This document shows positions 36,306 through 48,530 of a stretch of DNA of 64,000 bases, piece by piece (within the stretch, counting starts at the first letter, position 1; the number at the start of each line of letters is the position of its first letter). The stretch comes from Cryptomeria japonica (Eukaryota > Streptophyta > Pinopsida > Cupressales > Cupressaceae): assembly GCF_030272615.1 (NCBI RefSeq), contig NC_081413.1, forward strand, positions 156,617,849-156,681,848. The letters are read 5' to 3'. A model generated the notes under the pieces. The model did no database searches. It saw nothing but the letters and a program-made list of their open reading frames with translations, and was not told the origin of the DNA. The position numbers were made by a program, and so were the translations under genes.

Positions 36306-39300
36306 AACCTTTGTGTCACATCCCCACGAACTAATGAGTATGCGCATCTATAATTCCTTATAGATTTTCTAGTGTTGGATCCTTCGACTCTTCTTCTTTT
36401 GCATCTTTTGCATATCATTCATTGGTAATATGTTATGAGATTCCATAAGTGTATTAGCCATCAAATTATTTGGGTAATTATCTATATTTAAATTAGATTC
36501 AATCCTAAAATCATCATATCCCTTTGAAGAAACATCTTCTTTGTAAATTCTATGACGTTAAACCACTTGTTTATATTCCGTATAACTCACAAGGGACTCA
36601 ATTATATTCAATAATACATTGATTTCTCCTCTCATTCCTTCAAGTGTCAAGATCATGGTCTAAAATTGCTTGTAATGAAATAAATTGCAAAATAGAAGAA
36701 TATAATAGCAAATTTGGTGCAAACTAGATAATAATATACCACTTCGAGATGCTACCTCTAATATTCTTCAATAAGAATACAATACTCAACATGATAATAA
36801 TAACTAACCTCTAGGTACCATACTTATGCCTTGGAAGCCATCTAGGTAGACTTAACTACCTATATATGATTATATAACTAAATTAAGAGTTAAGGTAGAC
36901 ACAAGTCGACTTTTCATAACCCTATGCACATATAAGATTAAGGGCAATAACAAATACAATAATATGTAGTTATATTCACGCTCCTATGAATACTTGTGCA
37001 AGACCATATTCCTTTTAGTGCAGCAATTGAAGTGTGAGATTGATTAAGAGATGTCTAAATGAATGCGTTGAATCTCTTCAAATACAAGGGCATAAAAACA
37101 CATTGTCCAAATTTGTCTTTAGTTTGCTCTAAACAAGAAAGGTAAAGGCAAGGGTCAACTAAAAATTGAATTTAAATTTATAAATCTGAGCAAGAGAAGT
37201 CCATTACTACCGTGAACTTGTCCCAAGACAAGAAATGGGCTAAATTTAAGTTTGAAACATGTGAGTGGCAATATCTGTATTAGTAATATAAATAAGTGGA
37301 TAAGGTCAATATATGAAAATGTGTAAACAAATAGATAAAATAGGTGATAGTCGACTTTACAAAATTACTCAATTTATCATGTCTTATATATCATCAAGAT
37401 ACTCTCCTCAAAATAAATATAAAACTCGAAAAAAAAAATAAAAAAAATTAAAATTATGTAGAAAAACAATAATGTAAATTGACAATGAATTCCACTCTGA
37501 ATCTTAAACTTTCTATGACAGAAAATTTATGCCAACTTTTTTGACAGAAGTTATACAACCAATTTTCCCTTTTAAAGTCTCGAGAAGCTGTGACCAATAA
37601 TACAAGCATTGAACCACAGCCGTATAATTTTTACTGTTACTCTCGGTTTGGAAAAGCAAAATACCAATTATTGAACGGCGGTCAAGGACGCAAATTTGAA
37701 ACAGAAATGGACGTGTTCATAACTGCACCGACATTCCTATTTCTGAGAGAAAATATGGCGTCGTAGGGTTTCTTCCAAACGTGGAGGCCCCACGGTCCGA
37801 ATCACGGTGCTTCATTCATCATATCGAAAATCGAAAAGCCTCTTGATATTTTACTGATTCAGATCAGTGTGCCGCGTGTAAAATCTTGAAAATGACGGAC
37901 ATTATAGTTCAATCCGGATACATCATTTTCACCCGTCGTAGGGTTTCGTCCGAACGTGGAGGCCCACGGTTCGAATAACGGTGCTTAATTCATCATGTCG
38001 CAAATCGAAAAGCCAATTGATAATTATAGTTATTCAGACCAGTAACCTAAATGTGACGGCGTTTAATCTCGAAAATGACGGACGTTTTGGTTCAATCCGG
38101 ATACATCATTGTCACCGGCAAATTTATGAAAAAAATTCGACACTTCCAACGGATCTGCAGCTGCAAAATTTATGGAAAAATTTCAATACACCGTGAGTTA
38201 TGGTATTCGATGCAAAGTTTCAAAATTTCTTTGAAATTTCATTTTGAAGTTGCAAATTTAGGCGTAATTTCGACGTCTAACAACGAATTTCTGGAAAAAA
38301 TTCAATATACCGTAAGTTATGGTATTCGATGTAAAGTTTCAAAATTTGTTTGAAATTTCATTTTGTTGTTGCAAATTTAGGCGTAATTTCGACATTTAAC
38401 AACAAATTTCTTTGATATTTTGTGGTATGATTACATTTCACATCCTGTCGATTGGAAGTAGTCTCGTCAAGATTTAATACCATGCCGTGCACTAGTAGTC
38501 TCGTCAAGATTACATTTCACGAGCGCACCGACACAAAATTCCAGTAATTTTATCTTTTTTTCACGAGCGCACCGACACAAAATTCCCCTCTTTTTCATTT
38601 TCTATTACGTCAGATTTGACAGCCATTAAATGGTACTGAAACTCTGAGAATGGGCGAATCTTGTCGCTCACAGTCCTCTTACAACTCGTTGCTCCATGTG
38701 GAGGGGCAATGGCTGTACCAGCAGTTGTCTTATATATTTTATTGCTTAAAGGTTTTTATAACAAATACTTGATTTATAGAGGTATTAATAATATGTTTGT
38801 AAGTTTTACTTATATCTAATTATATTTTAATCTTGATAGAAAAAATTATTTCTTTTGTCTTTTTTTATTCATTGTTGGTTCCATGTACTATGTGGTGGGG
38901 ATATATATACATTTAATGTAAAATCATATATGAATATTGTGAATTAGCTATTCAATTAACTAAGATGGAAGATAAAAGTTGTAAACATAAGAAATAATAA
39001 ATTAAGAGAAATTAATAATTAATGATTTTTTTTTTAAAAAAAATTTAGAAGCTTATTGTTATCATGTCATTTTTAATATTATTAGCATTGAATGCACAAT
39101 ATGCATAGTAGGTATAGATTCATAGATGTTATTGCATATACTAATTTACTACATGGAGTAAATTGACAAGAATAGTTTATATAAATAGTTTATGGAAGAA
39201 AATAAAAAACATTTTGAGCTACTATCGACTATTAGAGCCAAAATATAAGGTTATATATCATTGTCATGTTTGTAGCCATTATACTCTTGATTATGGTTGG

Positions 39301-42300
39301 AGGATGCCTCTAATTGTGACAATTTTAGTAATCGTTGTCATAGAGAAACATTGAATGGATTTGATAGCTTGAAGGCTTGAAGTACTAGAACACGAACTTA
39401 AATATTTGATTGATGGTGTTATGAAGTGAATGCAAAGTTTATATAATTGATGCACCATATATAGCATTCAAGCCATTACTATGTTTGGATCGATTAATTA
39501 CCTTTTTCATCATCAATCTTTATTAACTTTAAAATCATAAATTAAGTTCTCTTGTTGCATTAAAATTGTTGGTAATAACTAGTTGTATGGCCATTATTTT
39601 GTATATGTAATTTTGTGAAATATATCAAAAGTTCTTAGTATAAGTTATCAAATGATGCAATTTAATCTTGAATGGATATCTTCCTAAGATCATTGTAATT
39701 ATCAAGATTCATCTTGATGACCTTATTTTTGTAATTAAAGTTAAAGAACTCATTATAAGAATGGAAAACTCGACAAATGCTCTCTTTAAGATTTTCTAAT
39801 TTAGTCTTAAAATGTTTTCTTTAAGGAGACAAGGAACCTAAAGTTTTTTAATCTTCAAAAGCATTTGATGTAGAAGTATATTGTGATCAATTGTTAGCCA
39901 ACTTGAGACTCAAGATTCTTGATCATGAAACATATATCCTTACAAACAACATTGAAGGAATACCTTTTCAAATTTGTAAGATGCTTTCATTGTAAATGCA
40001 CATCTAAAACAATAGTTTGTATATGGTGTGATAGCACGTTAACGAATTAATGATAAATTTGATTAAGTAAAATTGGGAAATAAATAATTAAATATATAGA
40101 AACTATTCAATATTGTGTCTTACAATTGATATTATTAGGATATTTTCTTATATAGTTTTTAAGTAATTATATAGTACAAGTTGCCTTTGATAAAAATAAT
40201 GTTGTCACATAAAATAAGCTTTATATTAAATGTATAAAAATGACATGTTGAATGGTTTGATTTGTAAAAGTTGAAGGATATACATTATAACATTATTAGT
40301 ACTTAAAGTGAAGCTATAATTTGATTGTGTATAATATTGTACAATGTTATATTAATATATATGTTTTAAACATGCTTTTATTTATATATTTCTCTACCAT
40401 CCTCACTCTTGCGGGGTTACAATATTGCAATATTCTCTTTCTTTTGAAAACTCCCCCTTGTCCAACATGGTTGCAACTGCACCAATGTTGTTAATTACAT
40501 TGATGTTAAAAGATAACAAAGGTGAACAATAACATTTGACTATCGTAATTGGACTATTTCTGATTTAGGCCTAGTTAGAATGTTGGGGTCATTCATTATT
40601 TGTCATGATTTACCTACACATTTTATTTGAACATAATTATAAATCAACTTGAAATGTATAAATTCTAGTATTTAACTGATATAGCATAGACATTAGCAAA
40701 TAAAATATTTCAATATATTGATTGTAATGTTAGAATCTTGCAATAGCTACTTAAAACAAGATGCAAATACATGAGTTCATTTACATGGAAAATGTTACAT
40801 CAAATTGTTATTCTCGAACTTTTCTTGTATCAAATAACCAAGTTATACATGTATTTGCATATGGTACTTTACCTTTATCATGTGTACTATGAAAAAAAGT
40901 GATAGGTATCAAGATTGTGAATGATTTGACACCTAAAGTACAACTGACTAAAATTAATTTGACACTTAGTTTGTACACATATTACTTGAAGTCAAGAATT
41001 TCTTTGCTACTGGTAAGACATTTATAGTCTTATTAGAGACACTTCTAGTTCTAGTTCCTATATCAATTTTTTTTTTCATGGTTTGTTTATGACATTTTTT
41101 GTTTCTTAAAAAATATAGGCATGCAGGCATTTTTAGGGTTAGGGACTACAATTATTATTGTATCTAGTAGAGAAAATATGCACATATTACACCATGGTTG
41201 CAGTCAATAAGAGAAATGGTATATGAATTTTGATTTTCTTATTTTTTTATTAATTTTTTATGATATATGAAATTTTTTTGGGAGTATTTCAATACATTGC
41301 ATTTATCCCATAGATCATTTTCAATTAGATCTTCCCAATTCAATACCTTAACAAAATAACTTACTACCAATACTATTATATCATGCTTGGTGTTTAAACT
41401 ACCAATGCATACAATTCGTATCTTTTTAATGTCAATGGCCTTGATTAATAACTAATCTTCAACAAATATAAAAATATGTTCACAAAACTTTGAAATGAAT
41501 TTTGCAATTGCTTTTTATTTTTAATATTTGAGGTTTTATTCACACATAATATTTGAATAAATTTTTAGCAACTTTGCTTCATTTTCCAATACCTTGATCA
41601 ATAACTATTCAATATTGTGTCTTAAAATTGGTATTATTTGGAAATTTTCTTTAATAATTTTTAAGTAATTATATAGAACAATTTTTCCTTTGATAAAATA
41701 ATGTTATCATATAAAATAATCTTTATATCAAATGCATGCAAAAATGAAATGTGTAGTGGTTTGATTTGTAAGAGTTGAAGGATATACATTATAAAATTAT
41801 CAGTATTTATAGTGAAGCTTTAATTTGGTTGTGTATAATATTATACAATATTATATTAATATATATATTTTAACATGATTTTATTTCTATATTTCTCCAT
41901 CGTCATCACTAGATTACAAGGAAACTTCATTGTACTTTTCTCTTTCTTTTGCAAACTCCCCCTTGTCCAACATGGTTGCAACTGCACCAATGTTGTGAAT
42001 TACATTGATTCTTAAAGATGACAAATGTAAACTTTGGTTACCCTAATTGGATTATATTTGGTTTAGGCCTAGCTATAATGTTATGGTCATTTACTATTTT
42101 TCTTGGTTTACCTACACACTTGATTTGAACATAATTATAAATCAACTTTGTGATCCCTCATCAAGATGTGAGAGAGTGCCAAGAGATGTAGAAAATTATT
42201 AGTTATTAGGATCATGACTGATTTGACACCTAAAGCATAATGGTGTAAAATTGATTTGACATTTAGTTTGTAGACATATTACTTGAAGTCAAGCATTGTT

Positions 42301-42926
42301 TCATTACTAGTAAGACAATTATAGTCTTAATCGAGACACCTCTAGTTCCAATTCCTATATCAATATCTCTTTTTTCATAAAAAAATTATGGCATTTTTTG
42401 TTTCTTAAAAAAATATAAGCATGAGAGCATTTTTAGGGTAAGGGACTGAAATTATTATTATATTTGGTAAATAAAATATGTACATATTACACCATGGTTG
42501 CAACAATAATGAAAATGATATATGAATATTTTTGGGAGCCTCTAAATGATTTTTACATTTTAGTACATTGCATTTATTCCATAGATCCTTTTCAATTAGG
42601 AACTACACCTTTATTTGTCATATTGTAAGTTGTGCCCCTCAAAAATTATCACTAACATATATGATTTATGCATTACAAAATTCAAGCACTTTTTACAAAA
42701 AAACACCTTATATCCCCATTTACAAAAAAAATAAAATCTCATAAAATCTAAAAAATGAAAACATACACTAACAAGATTTAAACCCTAAACCTTCCAACTT
42801 CAATGCTTTACCAAAATAACTTACTACCAATACTACTATATCATGTTGTTTCTTTAAAATACCATTGCATATAATTGATATCTTTACAATGTCAATGCCC
42901 TTGATTAAACAAAAAAATATAATAAA
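36306..42926. other. Noncoding block DNA, copy 2
   Basis: Collinear with 3835-10771, including the tandem repeats at 37760-38430 and the diverged unit pair starting at 40101 and 41603. No gene is seen. The junction near 42147 lacks about 350 bases that copy 1 has at 9638-9990. ACTT is present at both edges in copy 1, as expected for a microhomology deletion. Confidence 0.7.
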
Positions 42927-44322
42927 TGATGCCCTCCTAAATGGCACAAGATTAGTCCAAGATCAATCAACACAAAAACACACAAACCATTAGTGTTAAT
43001 CAATCGAAAACTAATCTAAAAAGGCATACCAAAAGAGAGACTATAAGCATGCAAGCATATTTAACTATCAAAGCAAACATGATGAGGCATCTCCAAATAC
43101 CTCCTAACATACTCCTAGCTTCTTCTCCCTTGTTCCTCTCCTCTCCAAGTTCCAAAATAGTGTAGCTCTCAGCAGCTTTTTGCACTATGGATGCTTATGG
43201 AGGATTGAGATTTATAGAATAGCTCTAAACATGAAATGAAAAGCTATTTTTATGCTAAAATGATGTGTTTTAACCAAAAAGACAATATTTAGTTATGCTA
43301 AAATGCTCTCTAAAATGGCTATAGTCTAAATGCTTACAAGTTTTCAGGATCTGGATTATGAAGGAATGAGCTCTATTTATAGGAAAAATGGAGCAATGGA
43401 TGGTTGAGATTGAGTAATCTCAACAAGGGTCAGGATTGAATGATTTTAAATCCATGTGAGGGCTTTTAACCCAATCCCAGGATGACAAGTGTCAATGTGA
43501 GATAGGTTGAGAGGAGAGGGAATAAGCATTAAATGTCTGACATGACTCTGGGATTTTAGAGTCAAGGTTGGTTGAATGAATAAACTCTTTATTCAATGAA
43601 TGAATAAACTCTTTATTCAAAGAATAAAGTTTTTATTTAATGGATAAACTCTTGTGCAAATGTGAAATGGATGAATATGGTCAAAACAATAAATGTTTGG
43701 GGAGACAAGTTTGAAATAACCATAAATGGTTATGTAAGAGACATAAATGGTCATGTAAGAGCCATTAGTGGTCTTGGAAGACTTTGGGGGGTTAATTGGT
43801 TGAACACACAAAACATTAAATGCTTTTCAAAGACTTTGGAGTCTTTGAGAAGTGACTCCATTTTGCTTAGGAATGTGACAATAATTAGGGGATGGATTAG
43901 GCTAATCAGGAAGGGGTTAGAAGAATCTAGAAGGGGATTAGATTTTGCAAGTGGATTTGGTGGGTGAGGGAAAATAGGATTTTATTAAAATAAAAATTCA
44001 TTTATTTCAATAAATGTGTGCAAGTTGCATTTGTAGGAAAATGCAAGTGGGGGGGGTTTTAAAATGATTTAAATAAATGTTAATTTATTTAAAAGAGGAA
44101 AAGGGGGATTTAATTAAATAAATTGATTTTATTTATTTAATTGATGGGAATTTGATTTAATGAATTAATTAAAATAAATTGAATAATTTATTTAATTAAT
44201 AGAAGAATGTTTTGGGATGAATTAATTAAACATTAATTTAATTAATTGATGGCTAGTGGATTTTTAATCAAATAAATACAAAATATTCATTTAATTAAAA
44301 TGGACAGATTTATGTGACTACA
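42927..44322 (-). repeat. 3' LTR of Tat-like element (left, 1396 bases)
   Basis: Plus-strand ends are TGATGCCCTCC and GTGACTACA. It exceeds the right LTR by 24 bases because a stretch around 43580-43605 (AATAAACTCTTTATTC) is tandemly doubled. A minus-strand TATAAATA lies at 43374-43381. Frames within it are mirrored in the other LTR and carry no domain. Confidence 0.95.
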
Positions 44323-44335
44323 TTTGCCCCTCTTT
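44323..44335 (-). promoter_or_regulatory. Polypurine tract of Tat-like element
   Basis: On the minus strand AAAGAGGGGCAAA directly precedes the LTR start TGTAGTCAC, fixing orientation and the 3' LTR. Confidence 0.85.
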
Positions 44336-44632
44336 GAGACGGTGCAGTTTATTGCATCGTTTCAAAGAAAGAAAAAACTGGTGTGAAGAAATGCCCCATA
44401 AAATGTAAATTTAATGGGTGGTATGCCCCCTCGAGAGATGGGCCGAATTTTTTTGAAAAATCGGGCGATCTCTCGAAAAAGAATGAAAATTGGTAGGGTG
44501 GTGGAATAGAAGAAATTAGGTATACTGGGGAAAAATAGAAGAAATTGGGGGAAACATGGAGAAATGGGGGGCTCGGGAAGTTCACGGGGACCACGGCGAT
44601 GAGCGGGGCGAAGTTACGGTGACGGCGGGGGG

Positions 44633-44639
44633 TATAAAT
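44633..44639 (+). promoter_or_regulatory. TATA box of the antisense PMD gene
   Basis: TATAAAT stands in a GC-rich stretch, 97 bases before the proposed start codon at 44736. It is on the strand opposite to the element's own transcript. Position and context fit a core promoter, but use is untested. Confidence 0.6.
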
Positions 44640-44810
44640 GGGGTGAAAGGGGGTAAAATAGGATCATTTGTGACCGCGACCAGTTGAAAACTATAGCTCT
44701 GACAGTGACATTTGGAGGAGCAAGGAGGAGCGACGATGCCGTTTCCGATCACCGAGCACCGATTTGAGCGAGTCCGCCGGTACCAGCGCCCAGCCGACTA
44801 TGGACCAGCG

Positions 44811-45579
44811 GTACGCAAATTCGAAAACTCACTTTTTATGCATTTTTGGTATGTTTTTAGCTAAGTCCAAGTCAAGTCGGAGCAAGAGCGCTGGAACTAT
44901 GTTTTTAGCGCTTTTGCTCCATAAATTAGCGCTATTGTGCCGCAATAGCGCTATTGTGCCGCAATAGCGCTTTTGTAGGCTAGTTGTAGCGCTTTTGCAT
45001 AAATTTAGCGCTTTTGCAAGCAAGTTTGAGCGCTTTTGATAAATTAGCGCTACGGTAGGGTCAATTGAGCGCTATTGATGTTTAATAGCGCTATTGTATA
45101 GCAGTTTTAGCGCTTTTGATTAATTAGCGCTATGGTGTAGTTAATTGAGCGCTATTGACCTGAATAGCGCTATTGTGTAGCTTTTTTAGCGCTTTTGTTT
45201 TGATAGCGCTATTGTTGGGCTTTTTGAGCGCTATTGATGTTGTTGTAGCGCTATTGTTCAGAATGAGCGCTTTTGTAGGTTAAATAGCGCTTTTGCGTTA
45301 GGATACAAGATGCCCCAGTTTCGGACAAAATAAAACTCCGGATGCCTAACGATTGATGAATGGTGAGGTGAAGTAGGAGTTGTTTTGAACCATAGCAGCC
45401 CGATGAGACTTAGGTCATTGGTTAGGATAAATGCCTGTTGAAGTCTAGGCGGCCATGATTGCTTACCTGTTGAGACCCGAAGATACTTGATCAAAGTATC
45501 TGATGATAGTCTAGGTTTAAACTTAAGAAAGTTTGATAACAAAACAACTGATGGTGTTTGGATGAACGTCTATGTGCAG
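44811..45579 (+). other. Predicted intron of the PMD gene with AGCGCT array
   Basis: Starts GTACGC and ends TATGTGCAG, 769 bases, joining two phase-0 exons. CTGAT and T-rich sequence precede the acceptor. Because the gene is antisense to the element's RNA, this intron would not be spliced out during retrotransposition, which explains why it survives. Confidence 0.7.
44886..45297. repeat. 21-copy AGCGCT(T/A)TTG array
   Basis: I count 21 copies of the palindrome AGCGCT, nearly all followed by TTTTG or ATTG, roughly every 20 bases. Unlike the array at 12766-13053, the CpG words are almost undamaged. It fills most of the first half of the predicted intron. Confidence 0.92.
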
Positions 45580-46756
45580 GAGGATCTACGCGTGTTGCAG
45601 TTACGCGAGCGCCACCCTGCGACACAGGGGTTGCGAGATCGTTTGACTCAGATCGAGATAGATTGTATTGCGGCTACTGGGCTCTATGAGGTGATGCATA
45701 TGCCCGTGATTCGGATGAATCACGGCCTGATTACAGCTTTAGCAGAGCGATGGCACAGTGAGACATGCACGTTCCATCTGGCTCAGGGCGAGATGACGGT
45801 GACTTTGGAGGACGTGTGGCGTATTCTTCGGATTCCGATTCGAGGGCAGCTGGTGACGTATGATCGATCCTGGGGGACAGTGTCTTGCCAGAGGATTTTT
45901 GATGAGGACGTATTCATTGATGATGGGTCGATTGCCTGGGAGGATATAGCGGCACTATATGAGCCCCTTCCAACAGTATTGTCAGGGATCATGGGAGGGC
46001 TGCTGTGTCCAGACAGGCGGTCACATGGATTGGCGGTCGGATGGGGACAGGTTATTGAGATGATGGTGACAGAGGGGACCCGATATGCCTGGGGGCCGTG
46101 CGTGCTAGCGCACATGTACCAGGAGCTGCACGAGGTAGTGTACCGGGGGAGAGGTTCGCTTGCAGTAGGCATGACGCTGCTGCATGTGTGGGCATGGGAG
46201 CATCTACCAGTGACTCGACCAGTGAGTCTGAGATTCTGAGCCGTGGACCAGCCCTATATGTTCATGTATAGTGGTATGATGAGCCAGCCCCACTTGGGGA
46301 AGCTAGAGTGGTGGAGGCGAGCATTAGATGACCTAGATGCAGTGATCTGGCGGCCATACTTGGAGTGTGAGCCATGGGAGGATGATGCGAGGCACTACCT
46401 TATGTCTTCATGACCCGATTCCTCATTGGGAGGACCTCGTATCACGTAGAGAGACAGGTGCCAGGACGGGTGATGAGGCAGTTTGGGCGGCAGCAGGGAC
46501 TGCCGAGCGGATCGGGAGAGTATGCTCGAGTGATTCGAGAGCGGTATGCATGGGGTCCAGTGCTACCGTATGATCAGGCATTGGCAGAGTTCCGGACATT
46601 GCAGGTGAGGCCATGGGATCTACGACCGAGGGTCGTTGATGCAGGGGTTACAGCAGAGTATACCCAGTATCGGGCGGCGCACCCGATCCGATGGATATCA
46701 GATCCAACGGAGCCGATCCCAGCGTTTGAGGATGAGAGGGGACGGGGACGGAGAGG

Positions 46757-46863
46757 AGGGCGAGGGGGTGGTGGTGGTGGAGGAGGAGGTGGAGTAGGGG
46801 GAGGAGGAGGTGGAGGAGGTGGAGGAGGAGGTGGAGGAGGAGGAGGTGGAGGTGGAGGAGGTT
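46757..46863 (+). repeat. GGA/GGT glycine-codon run
   Basis: Imperfect GGAGGAGGTGGA trinucleotide repeat that encodes about 33 consecutive Gly with one Val in the PMD frame. It is prone to length change. Confidence 0.9.
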
Positions 46864-47841
46864 TGGGGATGCCGAGGCAGCGGAGAGGGAGAGGTGGACT
46901 ACCTTTGCAGATATCACAGGGACCATTGATGCAGGGAGGAGTGCAGCTGAGTGGGAGGGGGATGGAGAGAGAGATCCCGATGGATACAGGTGCAGGAGAG
47001 GGTGGTGCAGGGGAGGGACCTAGTGGAGGGGGTGATACAGGTGCAGCAGCCATGGATATAGGGGAGGGAGCTACTGGGGATCTGCGGGAGCACATGATAG
47101 GTTATTTGCAGACCCGGGTAGAGAGATTAGAGGCGGAGATAGCAGCTAGAGATGTGCAGCTATTTGCACGTGAGGCAGAGCTGACAGTGGTGCTGCGGGA
47201 GAGAGATACTGCGGTGGAGAGTTTAGCGGAGCTGCAGGAGAGAGTCCGGACTGGTGCGCAGGGGCCGTCAGGGGAGATTATGAGAGAGATACGACGAGCA
47301 CAGGCGGAGATAGAGTATTGGCGTGGGTTATATGACCAGGTGGTACCGATTAGCCAACGAGCTCTCAGCTATACCCAGATGCGGCAGGCCAGATCCGAGC
47401 GATCACAGAGGATGCAGAGCAGTGGGGGAGTGATGGGTCCTTTACGGCAGGAGAGATCAGGGGATGCAGGAGGGAGTGGGGGTTCGATGAGGCCTCCACG
47501 GAGAGATGGATCAGGTGGGGCCGGTACCAGCGGTGGAGCAGGTAGGGGGGGTGCAGGTACAGCATCTGGCCAGAGCGGCATCTGAGAGAGCATTTTTGCA
47601 TACATGTATTGTATCATTGTCTATGTTTTGGACTGTATCTTGGATGGCTCTTGGTAGCCGATTTTGTAGACTTCATTGTATTCTGATATATGAGATGATA
47701 TATATGAGGAGATCCCATTTTGTGATGATATGCATGTGATGATGTATGGATGTTTATGCATGATGATGATTTATTACTTAGATGAATATGTGTACATGTA
47801 TGCATTTGATGAGATGTTTCTTTTATGCATGTTTTTATGAT

Positions 47842-47977
47842 GTTAGATACTGACATATGAATGCAGGTTTTTATGATGAGTTATGATGTGAGATACTGCC
47901 ATATAAATGCAGGTTTTTATGATGAGTTATGATGTGAGATACTGCCATATGAATGCAGGTTTTTATGATGAGTTATG
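47842..47977. repeat. 46-base repeat, three units
   Basis: Units start at 47842, 47888 and 47934 with GT(G/T)AGATACTG and contain AATGCAGGTTTTTATGATGA. Confidence 0.9.
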
Positions 47978-48264
47978 TAATGCTTCATGTATGGAATGCT
48001 ATGATGATATATGCTTATGCTGGATTTTATGAACAGGATTTGATGATGTTTCCTATTGCAATGTAATGATGAGATGATTTAATGCAATGGTTGAATAAAT
48101 GATATTATGTATAAATATACTAGGATGATATATGCTTATGTTTTTGATGGATGAAAAAGATTGTATGATGTTTCCTTTTGCGATGTAATGATGAGCTGAT
48201 TTATGTGATGATGTCAATGCAATGGTTAGATGAATGATTTTATGTATGGATATGCATCTAGATG

Positions 48265-48530
48265 TGTTTAGATGAATGTAATATGGATAAACAAAATGTT
48301 AAGTGAATGTATATGGATAAACAAAAGGTTAAGTTCAAATGTTGATATGATGATGTCGAAATGAATTCAGATGGATAAACAAATGTAAAGTGCAAGTGTT
48401 TATATGATGATATTAAAATGAATGTAGATGAATAAACAAATGTAAGGTACAAGTGTTTATATGATGATATTAAAATGAATGTAGATGAATAAACAAATGT
48501 AAAGTACAAATGTTTATATGATAATGCCTA
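48265..48530. repeat. 57-base repeat, about four units
   Basis: GATAAACAAA or GAATAAACAAA recurs at a 57-base spacing after the first unit, followed by TGTTTATATGATGATATTAA. Confidence 0.85.

Larger units (their letters stand above)
44736..47585 (+). pseudogene. Plant mobile domain (PMD) gene carried antisense in the retrotransposon, broken
   Basis: Exon 1 (44736-44810, 25 codons starting MPFPITEHRFERVRRYQRP) ends at a GT donor. Exon 2 begins after TATGTGCAG (AG at 45578-45579). Both junctions are phase 0. Exon 2 encodes the plant mobile (aminotransferase-like) domain seen in MAIN/MAIL proteins: DLRVLQLRERHPATQGL, then a TLEDVWRIL helix, YAWGPCVLAHMYQELHE, WWRRALDDLD and VIWRPY. A TGA at 46237-46239 and a one-base frameshift near 46390-46400 interrupt it. 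The rest runs to 47585: glycine run (46757-46863), arginine-rich patch, coiled coil (about 47085-47260) and a Gly/Ser/Arg tail. PMD genes are known in plant Ty3/gypsy elements; this copy's protein would stop after about 244 residues. Function in the element is unknown. Confidence 0.85.

Noticed and set aside
46219-46410. Second intron in the PMD gene, suggested by GTGAGT at about 46220
   Set aside because: The would-be intron itself encodes the expected PMD residues (WWRRALDDLD, VIWRPY), so a stop plus a frameshift explains the break better.
46574-47095. 173-codon minus-strand frame with a proline run
   Set aside because: It is the antisense of the PMD glycine run. The plus-strand frame has the recognisable domain and coiled coil.
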